Part shown: piece after piece, positions 1-13,000 of the stretch
How the letters are laid out: each line of letters opens with the position of its first letter
How positions within the stretch are numbered: the first letter of the stretch is position 1
Origin: Zygnema cylindricum
Lineage: Eukaryota > Streptophyta > Zygnematophyceae > Zygnematales > Zygnemataceae
Assembly: GCA_037447655.1 (NCBI GenBank)
Contig: JBBHKE010000806.1
Coordinates: 1 to 52,500 of the forward strand
Direction: 5' to 3'
DNA length: 52,500 nt
Program-made: the position numbers and the translations under genes
The notes under the pieces: generated by a model
Databases searched by the model: none
What the model was told of the DNA's origin: nothing
The model's input: the letters and a program-made list of their open reading frames with translations, nothing else

Positions 1-671
1 AAAAACGACTCGATACTCCAGTTTAAAAACCCAAAAAATACTTAAAATCGGAAATTATCTTGTGAGAGACCTAGAGTGAAAATTAGATGGAGGACGAGTG
101 AGGCAGGGAGCAGGAGAGGGAGGGTGGGAGAGAGTAGGAGTGGAGGGAGAGAAGTGAGGATGGGAAGGGAAGGGAGGAAAAGGGACCGAGAGAGGAGAGA
201 GAAACAATGGAAGTAGTGGAAAGAGTGCAGGAAGAAGAAAGCAAAAAACCCATAAGGTTTACGTATTGCATACTAGAATCTTCAATGCAATAACACAATC
301 AAAAGCTAAAACTTGCAGATTTTAAGTAAACTAATTAATTGTTCAATAAGAACGAATGTTCAAATGAAAAAAGTGTTAGTCGACACAATTAACAACAGAA
401 ACTACTTCCCTTTACAGTATCTAGTATGAGAAAAACGCTCTTTCAAGGGACGAATAATTAAAGAGATGGTGACCCTTAGATCTGTAACTGACCCAAAAAC
501 CTGACCCATAATTTCCACACTCAGATGCTTCCGTTTTTTGTTACTTTTTTGATTAAGGAGTCCCATCCTTCTCAAGCAGAGGTGAGTGAAAGATTGAGCC
601 TCCTGACTAAAAATAGTTGAACTTTTGGAGATTTGGGTTTTAGGATTTGGGATTTGGTATAGTAATCAAAC

Positions 672-3368
672 CATGTGATCTCGGGGATTGGGGAATCTTT
701 GGAACTCCATTTCATCGAATTCAAAAACAGGTAAAAGCTCGACAGCTGTTACTCCAAGCTCTACCAAATGTGGTATCTGGACATAGCCACCATAAGTAAA
801 TATATCTTAATGAAGCAATAAATTGAGATTCTTGGAAAAACATATCTTAATCTGGACTACCATCATAAATAAACGTATCTCAATGAAGCAATAAATAGAG
901 ATTCTTGAAAAAATATATCTTAATCCAGCAGTAACTAGAGATCATTGAAAATACTTATCTTTACCGACAGTTACTAGCGATGTTTCAAAAACCGTAAACT
1001 TAATGCAGTAGAACATAACAATCCATGGAAAGATGTATCCTTATCCTCGAGCAGTAAATAGAGATCCTGGAAAAAATTATCTTAATCCAGGAGTAGAGAG
1101 TTCCCTTAAAGAAGTTATCTTAATCCAACACTAAATTAGATCCTTAAAAAATCTATCTCTTGATACAGTAGTAAATAGAGATCCTTGACAGCTTTTATCT
1201 TAATTGAGCAGTAATTGATCTTTAACCCAGGAGTAAATAAAGATCCGAGACTCCCTCCCTCCCCTGCCCTCCCCCTTCCCCCTCCATCCCTCCCTTCCTC
1301 CCTCCCTCCCTTCCTCCCTCCCTCTCTCCTTCACTGCCCCCCCCTCCCCTCCCCCCCTCCCCGAGAAAGAAATATTAAATGAGAATAAAATCCAAAAAAT
1401 AAAAAAAATGTTTATGGCCACATTTTAGTGGACTTTAGAACTACAGAAGGAGCGCAAAAATGAAATGATGTTGCAAGTTTTTAAAGTTTCACGACAGTAT
1501 TGGAGCATTAGGATCCGGGATTTTCCTAATGACAATATAAAACAAGCAATTCTTATAGAATGCGTTCAATTTCCAGGACTTCAAAAAGACAAGTCGCCAA
1601 CCTTTTGGACTAGTCCCAAGTAACTTCCTCTTAGACTTTCCTCCACTCCACTTGATGAGTCCCCGGAAAACGCCCTCACATTCATCTCATATACAATAGC
1701 ATCTTTCTGAAACACAATACAAATGTTTACGACAAGAAAAGGGTCATAATGTGGATTCACAAAAACGCATAGAAAAATAAGGGACAAAACGCACAGAAAA
1801 CGCACAGAGTTTCATAATGTACAATAAAATGATAGGGACATCCAACAGTTCATTAAAACATGGCTGTCGAGCCAACAACGCTGTCTATGAACATTAGCAT
1901 GGACCACAATAATTTCTGTACTCAATATTTTGACCATTTCACAATATATAGTGTGGCCCAAAATAATACATGGAGCCACGGTGTACATTCTCAGAACCAT
2001 TGATGCGGGCCACACTACTTTTTATCCACACCAAGTTGAACTCACTCTAATATTGGTATATTGTGAAGCTTTAACTAGCCTTGTCGTTCCTGTTTAAGTG
2101 AGTGATTTGAAACTGGTATTTATAAAATCACACAGAAAGAGCTCTCGGAACCCATTTGGAAGAATCCTAGGTGGTAGAACTGCTTTCATCTCTATCCTTC
2201 ATCAAAAACCGAAGAATTGAAAGTGTCGATTTTTTTTTCCTAACTCAATGATCCTTTCGAATGAGTAATTATCCAGAAACAAAAACAACGGAAAAACTTT
2301 CCATAAATCCTCTCGAAAATATTTTTTTTTTTTTTTTTTTGACACCGACGAGAACAGAAGAAGAAGAATAAAAGCGTAAAAAGCATAAAATAAGGACATT
2401 CATCTATTACCTCAGGAACCAATGGCCGCTGAAAATCCTCGTCGTCACCCCAATCAAAGGGTTTCTCATCAAAGGCAAAAGTTCCCAAAAATGGCGCCAT
2501 TTTCTCTTGTCTATCAGCAAATATTCGTCGACCTTCCACTAGTGGAGCATATGGGTCCAATAGATAAGCATTTGGGTCAAAACGATGACCATTTTCCCAA
2601 CCTTTTGGCCCGTCCACCTTGTAAGAATATAATACTCCACTCAGTGGCAATCCCTGTATTTTTTTAAGCCCCGATGAATCAAAATTACTATAGAGCATCT
2701 TTCTTTGCGGGTCATTATATCGCTCATCACTCTCAGAGTTAATGACTTACTGGTGTTAACAACCTTGTTAGAACTAACTACAGTAAAACACATTTTGCAA
2801 AGTGGCTTATTGTGGGCTACTTATCATTAACACAAAATTTATGATTTCAGGACAAAAAAATATTAACTCTAATAGCAATGAGGGGTGTATTCCCCTATCG
2901 GATGTATGAATAAAAAAAACATGTCCTTGCTCTAGTTAATTTTCAGGAAGGGAGTTATATGCTTCCTCATGAGTAAATTTAGCATGTCACCACAAAAGTC
3001 CTCTCTATGACTGTTTCCACCCACAGAGTGTGGTAAAGAAAGATAGATAAATTGTTTACCAAGGAAAGGATAGAAAGGATGTCTAGAGTAGGAGAACATG
3101 TCCATATTCAAGAAATGAGAAATACCTCAACTACTGCATGCCATACGTCACCAGATCGGTGAGCATTTGCACTCAGCGGAAATTCATGACTTGGAAGACG
3201 ATGGTAGTCTCCGTGTAAATACCTGTAAATACCCACAGATTCCATACCATATAGCAATTTATTGCCAAACATGTTTCAGTTGTGGCTTTCAGCTAGAACT
3301 GCATGGAATCAAACCAGTCATTAAGTGGAGGCATACTGAGAGGGAAAGAGAGAGAGGGGGGGAGTGGA

Positions 3369-3405
<37 letters not shown>

Positions 3406-5007
3406 GGGGGGAAGGGAAAGGAAGAGAGAGAGACAGGCGTCTGGAGTCTTGATATACTGGTTATTTTTGTCAACCTATAGCATATCAACACAAGAATCTC
3501 TAAGATAAACTTTATGGACTTCAAACCGTCTTGAATAAAATAAGTGAAATTCTTCAGGAGCCTTAAAATTGGTAAAGTTCGGGATTACCCATCATCCAGC
3601 TGCATAGTTGGAATTAAGATTGTGAAACTAAACAGGTCAACAACATTCAAGAACCAATTACTTTCCATCTTTCCCTATTGCTTCATCTCTCCGTGTGACT
3701 GGATCCTAAAAAAGTGGTCAGGAATGGAACCTCACAAGCATAATGTGACTCCCATTGCATGTTTAGAAAAAAGGGCAAAATTGACTGCTTGTTTGCCATT
3801 GGCATTGGAAACAGAAGGTCCCAACGGCACCGGGTGGCCGGTTCCTATTTGCAGTCTAGGAGATTGAGTTTCCTCGTCCCACTTGGAGACAGAAGTCAGA
3901 GAAGAAAGTTCTCCCTTTATCACTGTGGTTGCAAGTGGGACGTCACTGCATTGCCCAGCCTATCAAAACAGGCAGAAACATAGGACAAAATCACTTGGAT
4001 TCAAAAGGCAAACATTCCCAGCGTTTTCCAGTTCCAAGATTACAACCAACAAACAGGGCTGATTGGAGTAGAATCGGAAAAAAAGACCTGATATGTTTCA
4101 ATATTGCAGTCAATTTCCTGAGGGAAATGCATTCACCTTATGAAAAGAAATGAGCCAGTAAGATGACAACAAACAGGTAGATCCATATCCAGTTTTCAAC
4201 TAGAATTACAGGAACTTACACAGGCCCCCATGGCGCACATAGAGGTCGATTCAACACAAAAAAAAATCAAGTGCTTCAAATGCAATCCAGTGACGAAAAA
4301 AATGGGTCGAATACATGGGAAAATACACCTTATATCGCAATTAAAGTTAGTGAAATTATTAACGTTAAAAAGGATTTAGTATTTAATCACACTAAATTAT
4401 GTTTTGCCGCATGGCAAATATGTTTTGCCGCATGGCAATTAGTGTTATTAACACTCATTTAAGAGTTTGGGTAAAAAAAAAAGCACTGGAATAAGAGATA
4501 TTAATTCTAATAACAATGTACGCAGATTCCAAACTATCTTCGGGAGTTAGTAAAAACACCTTCTTAAGTCCTGTCATTTCTCCATAAATCTTTAGACTTC
4601 GGCTGAGTGCTGCTTTGTAACTTTGTTCAGTTCCGCCTTGGGGAGTTGAAATGGTATTACAGTAAAGATAGAACAATACTCTCCTCTTCATGCCAACAAA
4701 TTGCCCATTCTATTTTGATGTTCTCTACCCCTATTTTAGGAAGACCGGAAAATATTTCCCCTCCGCGGACTATGTAACTTACTGAAACGCCGGCTGAGCC
4801 AGAAACACTTGGAGAGTAGCCTTCTGGCACCATTGTGGATTCTGAATCGAATCCCCTTTGCTGCAAAAGCAAAAGGCGTAAAGCCGTCCACCAATTGGCA
4901 GTTCCTGAACGGTGGAGAGACCTTCGAGAGGCCTGCCGAGTTATTGATGGAAGGGACAATGGATTGTAAGCAGTCCGAAAGCCAAGCCTAGGGGTTGATG
5001 TTGACAA
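672..5007 (-). CDS. ISA3: Isoamylase-type starch debranching enzyme (ISA3-like), N-terminal part, gene runs off left edge
   Basis: Six exons can be joined in phase on the minus strand: 5007-4783, 3959-3736, 3222-3126, 2653-2411, 1706-1602 and 776-672, giving 333 codons; the C-terminal catalytic part lies beyond the window. Isoamylases hydrolyse alpha-1,6 branches of starch, and ISA3 acts in plastid starch degradation. Residues 1-75 are Ser/Arg-rich and look like a plastid transit peptide. Residues about 110-200 resemble the CBM48 domain ([31 protein letters not shown]). They are followed by the start of the GH13 barrel: [61 protein letters not shown] and NPRDHM. All introns are GT-AG with compatible phases. 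Exon 1 is the least certain because only its phase and its leader character support it. Intron 1 holds a ParE-like bacterial fragment and a MITE; intron 5 holds a degenerate tandem repeat. Confidence 0.85.
780..1225. repeat. Degenerate tandem repeat beginning at the acceptor of ISA3 exon 6
   Basis: Roughly 40-60 base units built on TATCTTAATCCAGCAGTAAA and TAGAGATCCTTGAAAAA repeat about nine times with many substitutions. The first unit begins directly at the intron side of the exon 6 acceptor (exon boundary at 776/777), and CTGGACTACCATCATAAATA at 853 repeats the sequence beside the real splice site. A C/T-rich low-complexity block follows at 1249-1365. Confidence 0.6.
4324..4520. mobile_element. 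Degenerate TA-flanked MITE at the end of the ParE-like fragment
   Basis: Both ends are flanked by TA. The left end (CACCTTATATCGCAATTA) and the right end (CTAATAACAATG) resemble the terminal inverted repeats of the TA-flanked MITEs seen elsewhere in the window. A 23-base piece (TATGTTTTGCCGCATGGCAA core) is directly repeated at 4396-4440. The element has no coding capacity. It interrupts the ParE-like reading frame, so it probably arrived after that fragment. Confidence 0.45.
4521..4755 (-). pseudogene. ParE/GyrB-like fragment of alphaproteobacterial type inside ISA3 intron 1
   Basis: Read on the minus strand, two adjacent frames give consecutive pieces of the transducer domain of a bacterial type II topoisomerase B subunit. 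The first ends in [13 protein letters not shown]. After a frame change near 4668 the second gives [14 protein letters not shown], then [16 protein letters not shown]. In alphaproteobacterial ParE the matching stretch reads VEWAxxW, then YCNTxxTPxGGTHE, then GExxGxKxxxxTxED. The piece covers only about 80 residues, lacks the ATPase and Toprim domains, and contains a frame shift, so it cannot be functional. It starts about 28 bases past the exon 1 donor and is cut off at its other end by a MITE (4324-4520). The alphaproteobacterial assignment comes from remembered family patterns, not from a search. Confidence 0.6.
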
Positions 5008-5784
5008 GGATGATTGCGTAACTTGCTTTGCTTCACATTTCGTTCCAGAAATGCCACGTGGCAGAACCTACAGAAAGCAAAGGATTCATGGTAGTATGAG
5101 CCCTTTCATTTCAGTTTGCATCAAAATTGATGTGAGAAGATTAACACAAAGTGGACGAAGAAATGAAACTAGAAAGGGCTGCATTACTGATACAGTACAC
5201 ATGCACTAAACATATTGGTTTATTTTTTGTTTAAAAGTTCGATGTCTGTGAATTCATTCATCAGGCAAGGTACACCAAATTTTCTAGGAGCATTCCGCTA
5301 TTCTTGTTAAAAGCAGCAAGTTCTCCAGCAATTTTTTCAATGCGCCAAAGAATAGGGAAAAGAAAAGAAATCTGTGACGCTTCTGCCGCAAAATGTAAAA
5401 ATAAAAAATTCATCATGTTTTAAAAAAAAGCATGGAATGTGCCGTTGAACAAAAAAAAAATGAAATGCTTTCAAGAGACATTTGAAGCTTCGCACAGCAA
5501 ACCTAAACATCACTTGATCTACCCGAAAGATTTAGCCCATCTTCTTAATACGCGTATTTAAGATCTACAATGTTACTTTGCAGTATCAATCTGCAGTAAC
5601 ATACAGAATAAGTTACATGAAGAAGCACTTCTCACCTGCTGTCGGTCATGGCTTATACAATATATGGTCTTAGGTCCAGAAAACAAAGCAGTTTGAACCA
5701 TGGCTAATTGAACTGCAGCTCTGTTACGTCAAAGCTCCAGCAGCTGCAGAAGTGGTTGCAAGAAAAAAGTTACATAAGGAAGTG
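5008..5784. other. Intergenic DNA upstream of the ISA3-like gene
   Basis: No coding region or RNA gene is recognisable. The ISA3-like promoter should lie here, immediately beyond its start codon at 5007, but I could not assign a TATA box or binding site with confidence. A short inverted pair (GTTACTTTGCAG and CTGCAGTAAC) lies at 5571-5600. Confidence 0.4.
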
Positions 5785-5888
5785 GACTATCATTTGCCAC
5801 GTCTCCTGGCACTAAATTAGAATGAACGACGCTAATTTTTTCTTTACTCTAATAATTTCTATACGCTAATAACGATTCAAGGTGTAGC
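5785..5888. mobile_element. Truncated TA-MITE (one end only)
   Basis: This matches the right half of the intact element at 6472-6692: it carries TGCCACGTCTCCTGGCACTA and the right end CTAATAACGATTCAAGGTG before TA. The left half is missing. Confidence 0.5.
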
Positions 5889-6471
5889 GTCTAAACGTAC
5901 GATAAGTACAGCGTAGTTGCGTGGTTCCATGTAAGCAATGTTGTCACCTTTTAGCTAGTTTCCCGTTTTGGTGCTAGAGGAGTCCACGTCGATTTGAATC
6001 AAAAATTATCCCGATAGAAATGACACGTGTGACGAGTTATGCTTTTCATCGTGGCAAATACATTCGGAATATTGTGTGGCGTTTTCAACGGTCGCAAGGA
6101 TATTTAAGATCTTGACTGCTCAGTACCTTCTTTCCAAGTGGCAGGATCTTCAGCTGTCCCAGAAATCTGGAGCGAGATCCTGTCCAGCATCCAAACGACA
6201 AATTGACAAACTGCTATCTAGGCAAATCTTGCCATCTTGGAACAGCGTTTGTTTCATTCCTGAGTTTCTTCATGCGAAACAAGTCAAGTGACGAATGGTT
6301 TGTTGGCCGTAGCTATAAAATGCGTACAATGTGGTCGTACTATAATGTTTATATTTCCATTTTTGTTTTTTTACGGATTAAAAAGCAGTGACCGCTAACG
6401 CGTAGTCGCAGATAACGCGTAGATAATTTGGCGCGTTTATGCTGTTAATTGCATGTGGAAAAGCTAAAAAC

Positions 6472-6692
6472 TACACCGCGAATCGTTATTAGTGTCAAAG
6501 TCACTAATTTGGGTTATAAAATTTTATTTTTTTTCCGCAATTAGTATACATGATTTTCGAAAATAAAATAGCAACTCTATTTAAGGACGTGGACCATAAT
6601 CTGCCACGTCTCTCGCACTAAATTAGAATCAATAATACTAATTATTTTTTTACGCAATTTAAACTTTGACACTAATAACGATTCGCGGTGTA
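6472..6692. mobile_element. Intact TA-flanked MITE (221 bp)
   Basis: Near-perfect terminal inverted repeats (CACCGCGAATCGTTATTAG at the left, its reverse complement at the right) are flanked by TA on both sides. The repeat continues inward for about 28 bases. It has no ORF. A TA target duplication points to mobilisation by a Tc1/mariner-type transposase, which is inference. Confidence 0.75.
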
Positions 6693-8237
6693 GTGTTGGG
6701 TATCGAGGACCATTTGCCGATATTCGATATATCGCTTCGATATATCGAATATCGAAATATCGCGATATCTTGCCAATATATCGCCAATATATTGTAACGC
6801 CGATATATCGAGGCTATTTAAAAAAAAAAAAAATGAAAATTTTCGCAGGTCTCCAAAGTCACGTGCCTTCGGACAAGGTGACAGTAAAATCTTTGCCGAA
6901 AAGAAATACGGTTTTTTACTGAAAGTTAGCAGAGTGAAGGAGATCTATGAGGTACACTTGCAAAGTATACGTACGTAATACGCAAGTACGGTGGTCGGTT
7001 TACAAATCTTTGACGATTTAAGAGATTTGATCGTCAACTTACGTGGAGCCACTCAAATCATAACACTTATGTAAAAACTTATTTACAGACGATACGCGAT
7101 GCAACCGAGGCCTCTGTAATACATAAAATTGGTTGTCCGTACTATTACAGAGACCTCTTGATGGAACCATACCCCGAATAAGTAATTATATGAATTACAT
7201 AATTAGTACTTTTTTGTCGGTTACATTTTGCGGCGTCTACCTTTAAGTCACATAACGAAAATCACGTCGTACGTGGCATATCAGACAATATCATAGTTGT
7301 TCAAATCGTGCGATTTTTTCAATTTTTACGATTGAAACGTATAATTCGTGACTTTTGAAAAACCGCAAAAAATCGCGATGTACTTTTTGTCCGGTAAACT
7401 GAACAGGCACTTTACGGGGAAAGTACAATACCTTCCGTAAAATGTACGTTAATTTACATAAATGTACGGTCGTAGTCATTAGTACTTTCTGTCTAGTGAA
7501 CTGGACAGAAATATCACAGAACTTGTACGTCATTTCATCGAAAATGTACGGACATTTTCGAAAAGAGACGTTGAAGCGTCACACTATTTTTGCGCAGTCA
7601 GTTTGAAAACTGTACGGGCGTCTTCTTCAATTATTTTTGAAAGAAGCCACCATAGAATGTTGAAAACGAAACCGCAGGGAAGCCGCCTCCTTATAACCTA
7701 CCATGGGTGTCAGTCAGATCAGACAGGCGGACTTTGACAAAAAGTTTCCCTGGACAACATTCGAACCTAGATTAACAACACTTAGATACAAACCATTCTC
7801 ACAAATTCCGCTTCCAGATGATCAAAGAAGTCGGATACAAAACAGAAGTGTGACATGTAATTAAATAATAATTATTGTTTACCCCTCATTTAACTGAAAC
7901 CTTACAAACTGCTCTATATGCAATCTTTTGTTTGTTTTACATATCAGGAATTGTACGGATGAAAATCCGTTAACGATTTTTAACGATTTGTTCAAAACGT
8001 TAATACGTTCATTACGTTAATTAAATTCGTCGCGATTGAATCGTTCGCACTAAACGTTATGAACAACTATACACAATATGCCTTTTTCACTAAATTAACA
8101 TATTATATAAAAATATAATAATAAATTCAAAAATACTATACATCGCGATATATATTGCTATAGTTTATGTTGGTCTCGGTACGATATATCGAATATTGAA
8201 ATTATCGCAATATGAATTTACCCGATACCCAACACTA
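6691..8237. mobile_element. Non-autonomous 1.5-kb terminal-inverted-repeat element
   Basis: The ends TAGTGTTGGGTATCG and CGATACCCAACACTA are exact inverted repeats. Subterminal blocks on both sides are rich in CGATAT (6715-6810 and 8130-8215). The interior has no convincing protein. TAGTGTTG-type ends recall hAT elements, but I found no matching 8-bp target duplication. The left end abuts the MITE at 6472-6692 exactly. Confidence 0.55.
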
Positions 8238-8764
8238 CTAAAACCGAGTAATGTGGAAACGCGGAAACTTGCGAACGTGTTTAAGGTACGCGTTCTTTTG
8301 ATTTTCAACAGCATAATCCAAACGCCCGGAAACATATGACAACCATATTCTCAATCATACTTTATTTTCGTGCGTTTCTATAGTTTCTTTCGCGACGTTT
8401 TTCATTTTTAGTTCGTTTAAATTCATAGTAGCATTTTTCGGTTTAGTTTCGTCTTTTCGTTTCAATTGTTCCCATGTACTCAAATATTGTTTCCCCTCGC
8501 CCTTTCCCGGCTTTTAGTTTGTTTTTTTCTTTGTTTTTATATATTTTTATTTTTGTTCTCTTTTTTCTTTTGTTTGTTTTTTTCTTTTGTTCATTCTTTT
8601 CTTTCTTTCGTCCTATTTCTCCATTTTGTTTTCTTCCACGTGCATCCAGTCTCTCAGTTTCTTTTTTGCACGTTTTTTTTTGGCTCATGTACTCAGATGG
8701 TTTACCTTCGTGCTTTTGTAACAAATTCTTCCTAGTTTTGTAACTTATGAATTATATACTACAA

Positions 8765-9194
8765 TAGTGTTGTGTATCTGGAAAAAACCGATAAAACCGA
8801 TTGAATTGCGATAAACGCGTTAACGATAGTTATCGGTTATCAAACGGTGATGGGTCCCGATATATCGCTCGGAACCAACAAAAAATTATCGCCAATAATT
8901 ATCGGTTAGAGGGCTGATCCCTACAAATAGTACGGAAATTATGGTACGAAAATAAATTACGAATGAGTACGGAGATGTCGCGAGGGCGGGGGAGGGAGAA
9001 TGGTTAATTTTTGTTTTCAAAATCCATTCCATACAAGAGTACGTAGTTATCGTCAATAGTTATTGGCCCGGTAATTATCGGTAATTTATCGTAATATACC
9101 GGAAATTTATCGCGATAACAGTATATCAATTATTGGGAAGTCAAAAAAATGTACATACCGGTTATGGGCAAATAGGTACCGATGCACAACACTA
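8765..9194. mobile_element. Non-autonomous terminal-inverted-repeat element, hAT-like ends
   Basis: The left end TAGTGTTGTGTATC and right end GATGCACAACACTA are inverted repeats with one mismatch. The interior consists of degenerate CGATAATTATCGGT-type palindromic repeats and encodes nothing. The ends resemble those of 6691-8237, suggesting a related transposase. Confidence 0.5.
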
Positions 9195-9490
9195 CTAGAT
9201 AGACAATAAATGTTTAGCATCTAATACTTTGAGGTTTAATTTTTCAAAGACTTTAGACAAATTGAAATCTGTGTAAATTTCTCTGCCACACATCACTATG
9301 AGGCTTAAATATTTGTTTTGGCTGTCAAAAGTACTTTTTCTTATCATAAAAGTTTCTGGTTTTCAGATGTGACGCCACAATCAACAGGTAAGACCGTTAC
9401 TCTTTGATTGTTTGACACAAAAGAAAAAGTGAAATCCAATTGTCACTCACAAAGTTAAACACCTTTAACTGACCCGAAGAATATTTAACT

Positions 9491-9655
9491 CTACTATCCG
9501 GCCCGTCGCTATTAGAGCTAATAACACTATTACGGTCGCAACTTTTATCACAAAATAGATGAACACTATTTGTGGATGTGGACAACAGTCTCCCTCGTCT
9601 CCTTGCACTAATTTAGTATTATTAATTTTAATTTCGCATAAACACTAATAAGTCC
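9491..9655. mobile_element. Degenerate TA-MITE
   Basis: It contains the left-end motif CGTCGCTATTAGAGCTAATA, the shared mid-section (AAAATAG, then ACACTATTTGTGGATGTGGAC) and the right-end motif ACACTAATAAG seen in intact family members. Both termini are eroded. Confidence 0.4.
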
Positions 9656-10079
9656 TCAACAATTATTTCAATGGGTAGCGAACTTTGTTGTATTACTTGT
9701 TGGTTTCAACTTAAGCTTACTAACATTAGTGACACAAACATAAGTTATTGATTCAATCAATCAATAATTCAATAGTTGCAAAACATAACGACTTTCAAAA
9801 TGTTTGTAAGTTTTTTAAAATGTATGAACTCTGCAACGATTTAAAAAAAAAAAAATGGAAACTTTATTAAAATTCGGAATTAAAACCATATGAGTCCATG
9901 GGAGCAAAAAGAAGGAGCATTGCTAAAACTGAAAAACCAGAAGACGGGGGAATAAACAAACAGGAAAATGGAGGCAAAAACAATGAAAATACGAAAGGAT
10001 GGTAGGAAAATCGGAAACACCCAAAAAAAAACAATCAAAACCCAACAAACAAAACAGCAAAGGAAAAATCTAGCATGCA

Positions 10080-13000
10080 TAAAAAAAACCCCAACATAAC
10101 TAAAAATGTACGGAAAGCAACCAAATTAAGTCCTTGAATCCCGGAAGAGCACGAGGAGGGAGTTTCGGAACACGTCCTGGATCCATAACTGCAATAGACG
10201 ATAGAAGCAAGATAGAAGCATGCACTCGCTGTAGGGCCACGGAAAAACGTTGCCGATAAAAAGAAGTAAGTACTGAAACATGAGGGCTCTCAGGTCCCCA
10301 CCGCTCGAACGAACGCCGACCACAAGCACGGAAAAAATCGTCTAAAGCCACACCCAAACAACCAAATATCTCAACCGCCATCGGAATGAAGCCATCTATA
10401 GCGTCCCGACGGGCATAATCACGCTCCTTCCTCTTGCAGCGTCACGGCGGCCACCCCCACATGCTGAGCCGCTTGGGTGACGACTGTATTTGAGGTAGGG
10501 TTCACAAAAGCAACATCACCAAATGTACGACGCGCACCATCAAGTAATACAAGGTAAATCCGACGCGAAGGAATAATGTGAGAGACCTCTTGACGAACAG
10601 AAAATCCCCCCTCAGAAGCGATAGTAGCGATGGTGTCTCAAAGCGTGTGGTGCGCCTGAAAAAACTCGCCCCCGTGGGAGGAACAAAGCAAATGGACCCC
10701 GCCGGGCTTGAGAACGTGGCCACATGAGCAAACAAGAGAGCCAAGCAAAGGTGGGTGAGGGAGGCCAAACTGGAACCTGAGGGCCGTGGTGAACTGAGCC
10801 GAGGTGAAACGAAAGGTGGATAAGATAGGGACAGCTAATAGCCAAGCTCCAAAGCCATGTCCGCCACAAGACAGGAAGCGTGCACGCGAAGAATTGGAAG
10901 GAAGCGCCTCGAGAAGCTCGGATTTAGTAGCGGCGACATCCCGATCAGAAAAGGAATCCTGAACACACGCAACTGATATCGTAACAATAGTGGAAAAAAT
11001 TCGCATGTCCTTAATAGCAGCCGGATTAAGACAACGTGATGCATCCAAATGGGACCGCTGGAAGATCAGCTCACCATCTGAAACACGGGGAACCACGGCC
11101 ACAAGAACAGGAGTGTCCCCAGCCAGAAAAAGCGAGACAACACTGGAAGCAACAAGGCACCAACTTCCCAAACAGGCGGCTGGAGCAACACGCGTCGTCG
11201 AGAGTAAACCCAAACCGCCATCAGAGACAGGAAGAGAGGCTTGGATGCGTGCCGCAGGCCCAAACTCGCGATCAAAAGCTCCACGGCCCAACAAAGCGTG
11301 GAGGACATCTATAAGGTGATCATCGAATACGGAAAGTGGGGACACAAAAGATGGGGTGGGAGGGGAAGTACGAGTAAGGTATAAGGGCCGGTGGAGGAAA
11401 CATTGTGTCAAGAGAGCAAAAGCCACAAGGGGATCAAAAAGGTGAGGAAGGTCATCTACGTGGGACAAATCTGTCTGAAGAGCAGAATCAAATAATGTCG
11501 TGATGTATGGGTCGGAACTGATTGGACAACCCAACACACTAATGCCTTCCGATGGAGGAGTCTGAAAACCAAGAGGGGGAGTGAAAAGAGGAGGAATATA
11601 ACGAGGGGACCAAATGACACACTTAGAGGGCTGGACCGAAAGATTGAGTTTGGCCAAACGAGCCTTGAAAAAGTTATAGGCCGGTATAACTTGGTTTTGA
11701 AGGACCAATAATGTGTGTGTTGTCCGCAACTGAAGGGAAGAGGCAAGAAAGGTAAGCAGCCGCGGAAGCTCGGAGGGCGCGGTAATGGGCTAGGGCAAAC
11801 AAAGGGCCCCCAAGATGATCACCCTGACGAGTGCTAGTCGCGGAGGAAAGTGGGACCAAATCATCATCAGTGGAGAAAGAAAGGCTACTGCTCAGAGAAT
11901 AAAAGGCCCTCACAAAAGAAAATATCTGGACAATCGGCGAAGGTGCAACCATAAGCTCCGAAAAAATGGCATTCCGATCCACTGTAGTGAAAGCATTAGA
12001 AACATCCACCTGGAGGACTAACCAATCAGGATGGGCATTTAACAAAGCCCGGATCCCGTGGACCATAATCTCACAACCCCCTCGGGTGGCCACTCCAAAC
12101 TGATGAGGAGAGCAATAATCATGGAAAGCGGATTGGAGTTGGATGCAGATGGCACGGGCCACCAGTCGGTACAATGCCTCGCCCACTGCAATAGGACTGA
12201 TTCCCCCATTGGGTTTGGTGACAGCAACGAGACGGGAGGCCGTGAGGAGATCACAAATACGAGAAGGGACAGTGCAGCCGCAATAAGGGAACAAACTCGA
12301 AAAATCATATGAAAACCCCGAGAACCAGATTCCGGAGGCAAAACGTCGCGAAATAACTCATAAACAGTGCCTGGAGGACCCCCTGTTGAAAGATGTGGAG
12401 AAGTCGTAAGGGCTCTAATGAAAGATTCTCGATCTAAGAGAAAACACTCTGTCGGCTCGAAGGTGTGAATAGAGGGGGACTGAGGGGTAGGAGCTGGTGA
12501 ATGAAGAGCCTGAAGAATCTCAACAGTCGTAGCAGACCGAGGAGCAAGATTGAACGGTTGGAGGCCCCGAACCGCTCGAGAGAGCTCACCAACTCGACCC
12601 AAATGAACTACACGACGATAAGAGGATGGCACATCTGAAGTCCGAGATGTACGATGTGGTGTGAAGGAAGCACTCGCAACTCGATCCTCGTGCTCGGCAT
12701 GAAGGGCCCGCCAATCACCTCGAAGGAAACGTCGACATCGGGCCATAGTTTCTCGGGCCCCGCTAAGGTAAGACTAGAACCCAAAGTGAAAACATGAAAA
12801 GGAGATGCCAAGGTCCAACATCCGTGGGATCCGAATAAATACGAGACAAAGGAAGGTGGAGGGCGTCCTGTACGATAATCCGCACAGCCATGGGAATCCG
12901 CGTGTATAATCGCGGACGGGGGGCCCCCAAATCATAAGCTCCGAGCACGTCTAAATTGCATACAAATGCCCAATCTTCGCTCGTAGGTCCGGACGGGAGT

